Source: Chrysomallon squamiferum (lineage: Eukaryota > Mollusca > Gastropoda > Neomphalida > Peltospiridae). From it: a DNA stretch of 32,500 bases. The position numbers were made by a program, and so were the translations under genes. Under the pieces are notes generated by a model. That model was not told where the DNA came from, did not search any database, and saw only the letters and a list, made by a program, of their open reading frames with translations. The DNA is taken from positions 44,106,152-44,138,651 of the forward strand of contig CM022665.1 of the NCBI GenBank assembly GCA_012295275.1, written 5' to 3'. Each line of letters starts with the position of its first letter. Position 1 is the first letter of the stretch. Below, piece after piece: positions 31,749 to 32,500 of this stretch.

Positions 31749-32500
31749 GTAAGAGCTGGGATTTTTTTTTTTTTTTTTTTTTTCTTTCTTTCGTTTTTTT
31801 TTATTTTCATCTTATTTTTATCTTTTAATACGCACTAGGCGTAATAAAATCCAGAAAACAGAATTTGTTTACTCTGAAAGTTGAATAAACGTAACGGTCG
31901 GTGAAATAATGGTGGTGGTGGTGGTGGTTATGATGATGTAATGACGGTGTAGGTGGTGATGATGTAATGATGACGGAGGTGATGGTGATGGTAACGGTGA
32001 TGTTAATTATGGTGATGACTGTAATGATACTTGCTGTAATGAACATAACTGTAAACGCTTTCGGTGTAACCGCTTTAGGAGGTTAAATTTGTAATTAACA
32101 GTCTGTGTATGCCTTGTAACTTTTTCTTTTTATATTATAAAAATACCATAGTCGAAAACAGAACAACAAAAAATAATAATTCCAGTACTTAATTCTCAAC
32201 TAAGTGTCTTCATCTGTAACACCTCGACCCTCGGAAGAAAAAACAATAAAACAACGACAGCAGCAACAACTACAGCTACAACTAGAACAATAGCAACAGC
32301 AACTACAACAACAGATAAATAAATAAATGCATGTGTCTAGCGAAAAACCTTTTGCAAAAAATATATATTTAAAAAAAGAAGAAAGGAAAGCGAATAGAAT
32401 GGAAATTTAAAAAACATACAAAACAACTAAATCTAATGAAAAACAGAATAATAAAAATCTAAATCTTTTTTTTAAAAAATATAAAAGTATAAAAACATTT
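31749..32500. other. non-coding with trinucleotide repeats
   Basis: (GGT)/(GAT)n imperfect repeat at 31911-32005, (CAA)/(CAG)-type repeat at 32255-32312, poly(T) at 31761-31783, AT-rich end. Confidence 0.6.

Overview
The window is nuclear DNA of an intron-containing animal. It is very AT-rich and packed with microsatellites ((CT/GA)n, (TTA)n, (TATC)n, (GT)n, (AT)n), long poly(T) runs and several tandem arrays. Coding sequence is a very small part of it. The two recognisable genes have short exons, GT-AG introns of 0.3-1.2 kb and animal-type proteins. The repeat style suggests a lophotrochozoan, most likely a mollusc (perhaps a cephalopod), but this assignment is an inference and is weak. Almost all of the longer open frames are translated microsatellites and do not represent genes.

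Layout. (1) Positions 661-3746, plus strand: the last four exons of a PARP1/2-type poly(ADP-ribose) polymerase. They give a nearly complete ADP-ribosyltransferase fold with the His, Tyr and Glu catalytic positions in place; the upstream exons lie left of the window. Two of its introns end in (TTA)n microsatellites next to the acceptor, and the last intron is nearly filled by a decayed tandem array of about 104 bp per unit. (2) Positions 3747-9950: AT-rich 3' flank with poly(T), (AT)n and (TTA)n tracts, a 274-bp segment with short terminal inverted repeats (6244-6517), and four spaced GCACCAAT-type motifs (8301-8402). (3) Positions 9959-12126, plus strand: a complete five-exon gene for a 137-residue ER-luminal protein. 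It has a signal peptide, an acidic stretch, 14 cysteines in CX2C spacing and a C-terminal RDEL. It resembles only the Cys-rich tail of sarcoplasmic reticulum histidine-rich calcium-binding protein (HRC) and has no histidine at all. (4) Positions 12127-16440: AT-rich, with no gene seen; a GATA-containing imperfect palindrome lies at 15637-15715. (5) Positions 16440-32500: no recognised gene, but several CpG-richer islands with CRE, ETS, CCAAT, E-box and RFX X-box-like sites. Between them lie large microsatellites, an 80-bp tandem array inside a duplicated region (21535-22990), a tRNA-derived SINE-like piece (24191-24245), a 541-bp (GA)n array with recurring spacers (26159-26699) and a decayed degenerate array (29850-30960). 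Two very short possible first coding exons (18834 and 31711, plus strand) are speculative.

The two genes are in the same orientation about 6 kb apart and show no functional link. PARP acts in nuclear DNA-damage signalling, while the Cys-rich protein is predicted to be in the ER or SR lumen. No mobile-element protein, CRISPR, rRNA or intact tRNA gene was seen. The most notable points are the histidine-free HRC-like protein with its 27-residue internal duplication, and a set of short unique sequences repeatedly found at the edges of (GA/CT)n tracts in distant parts of the window.
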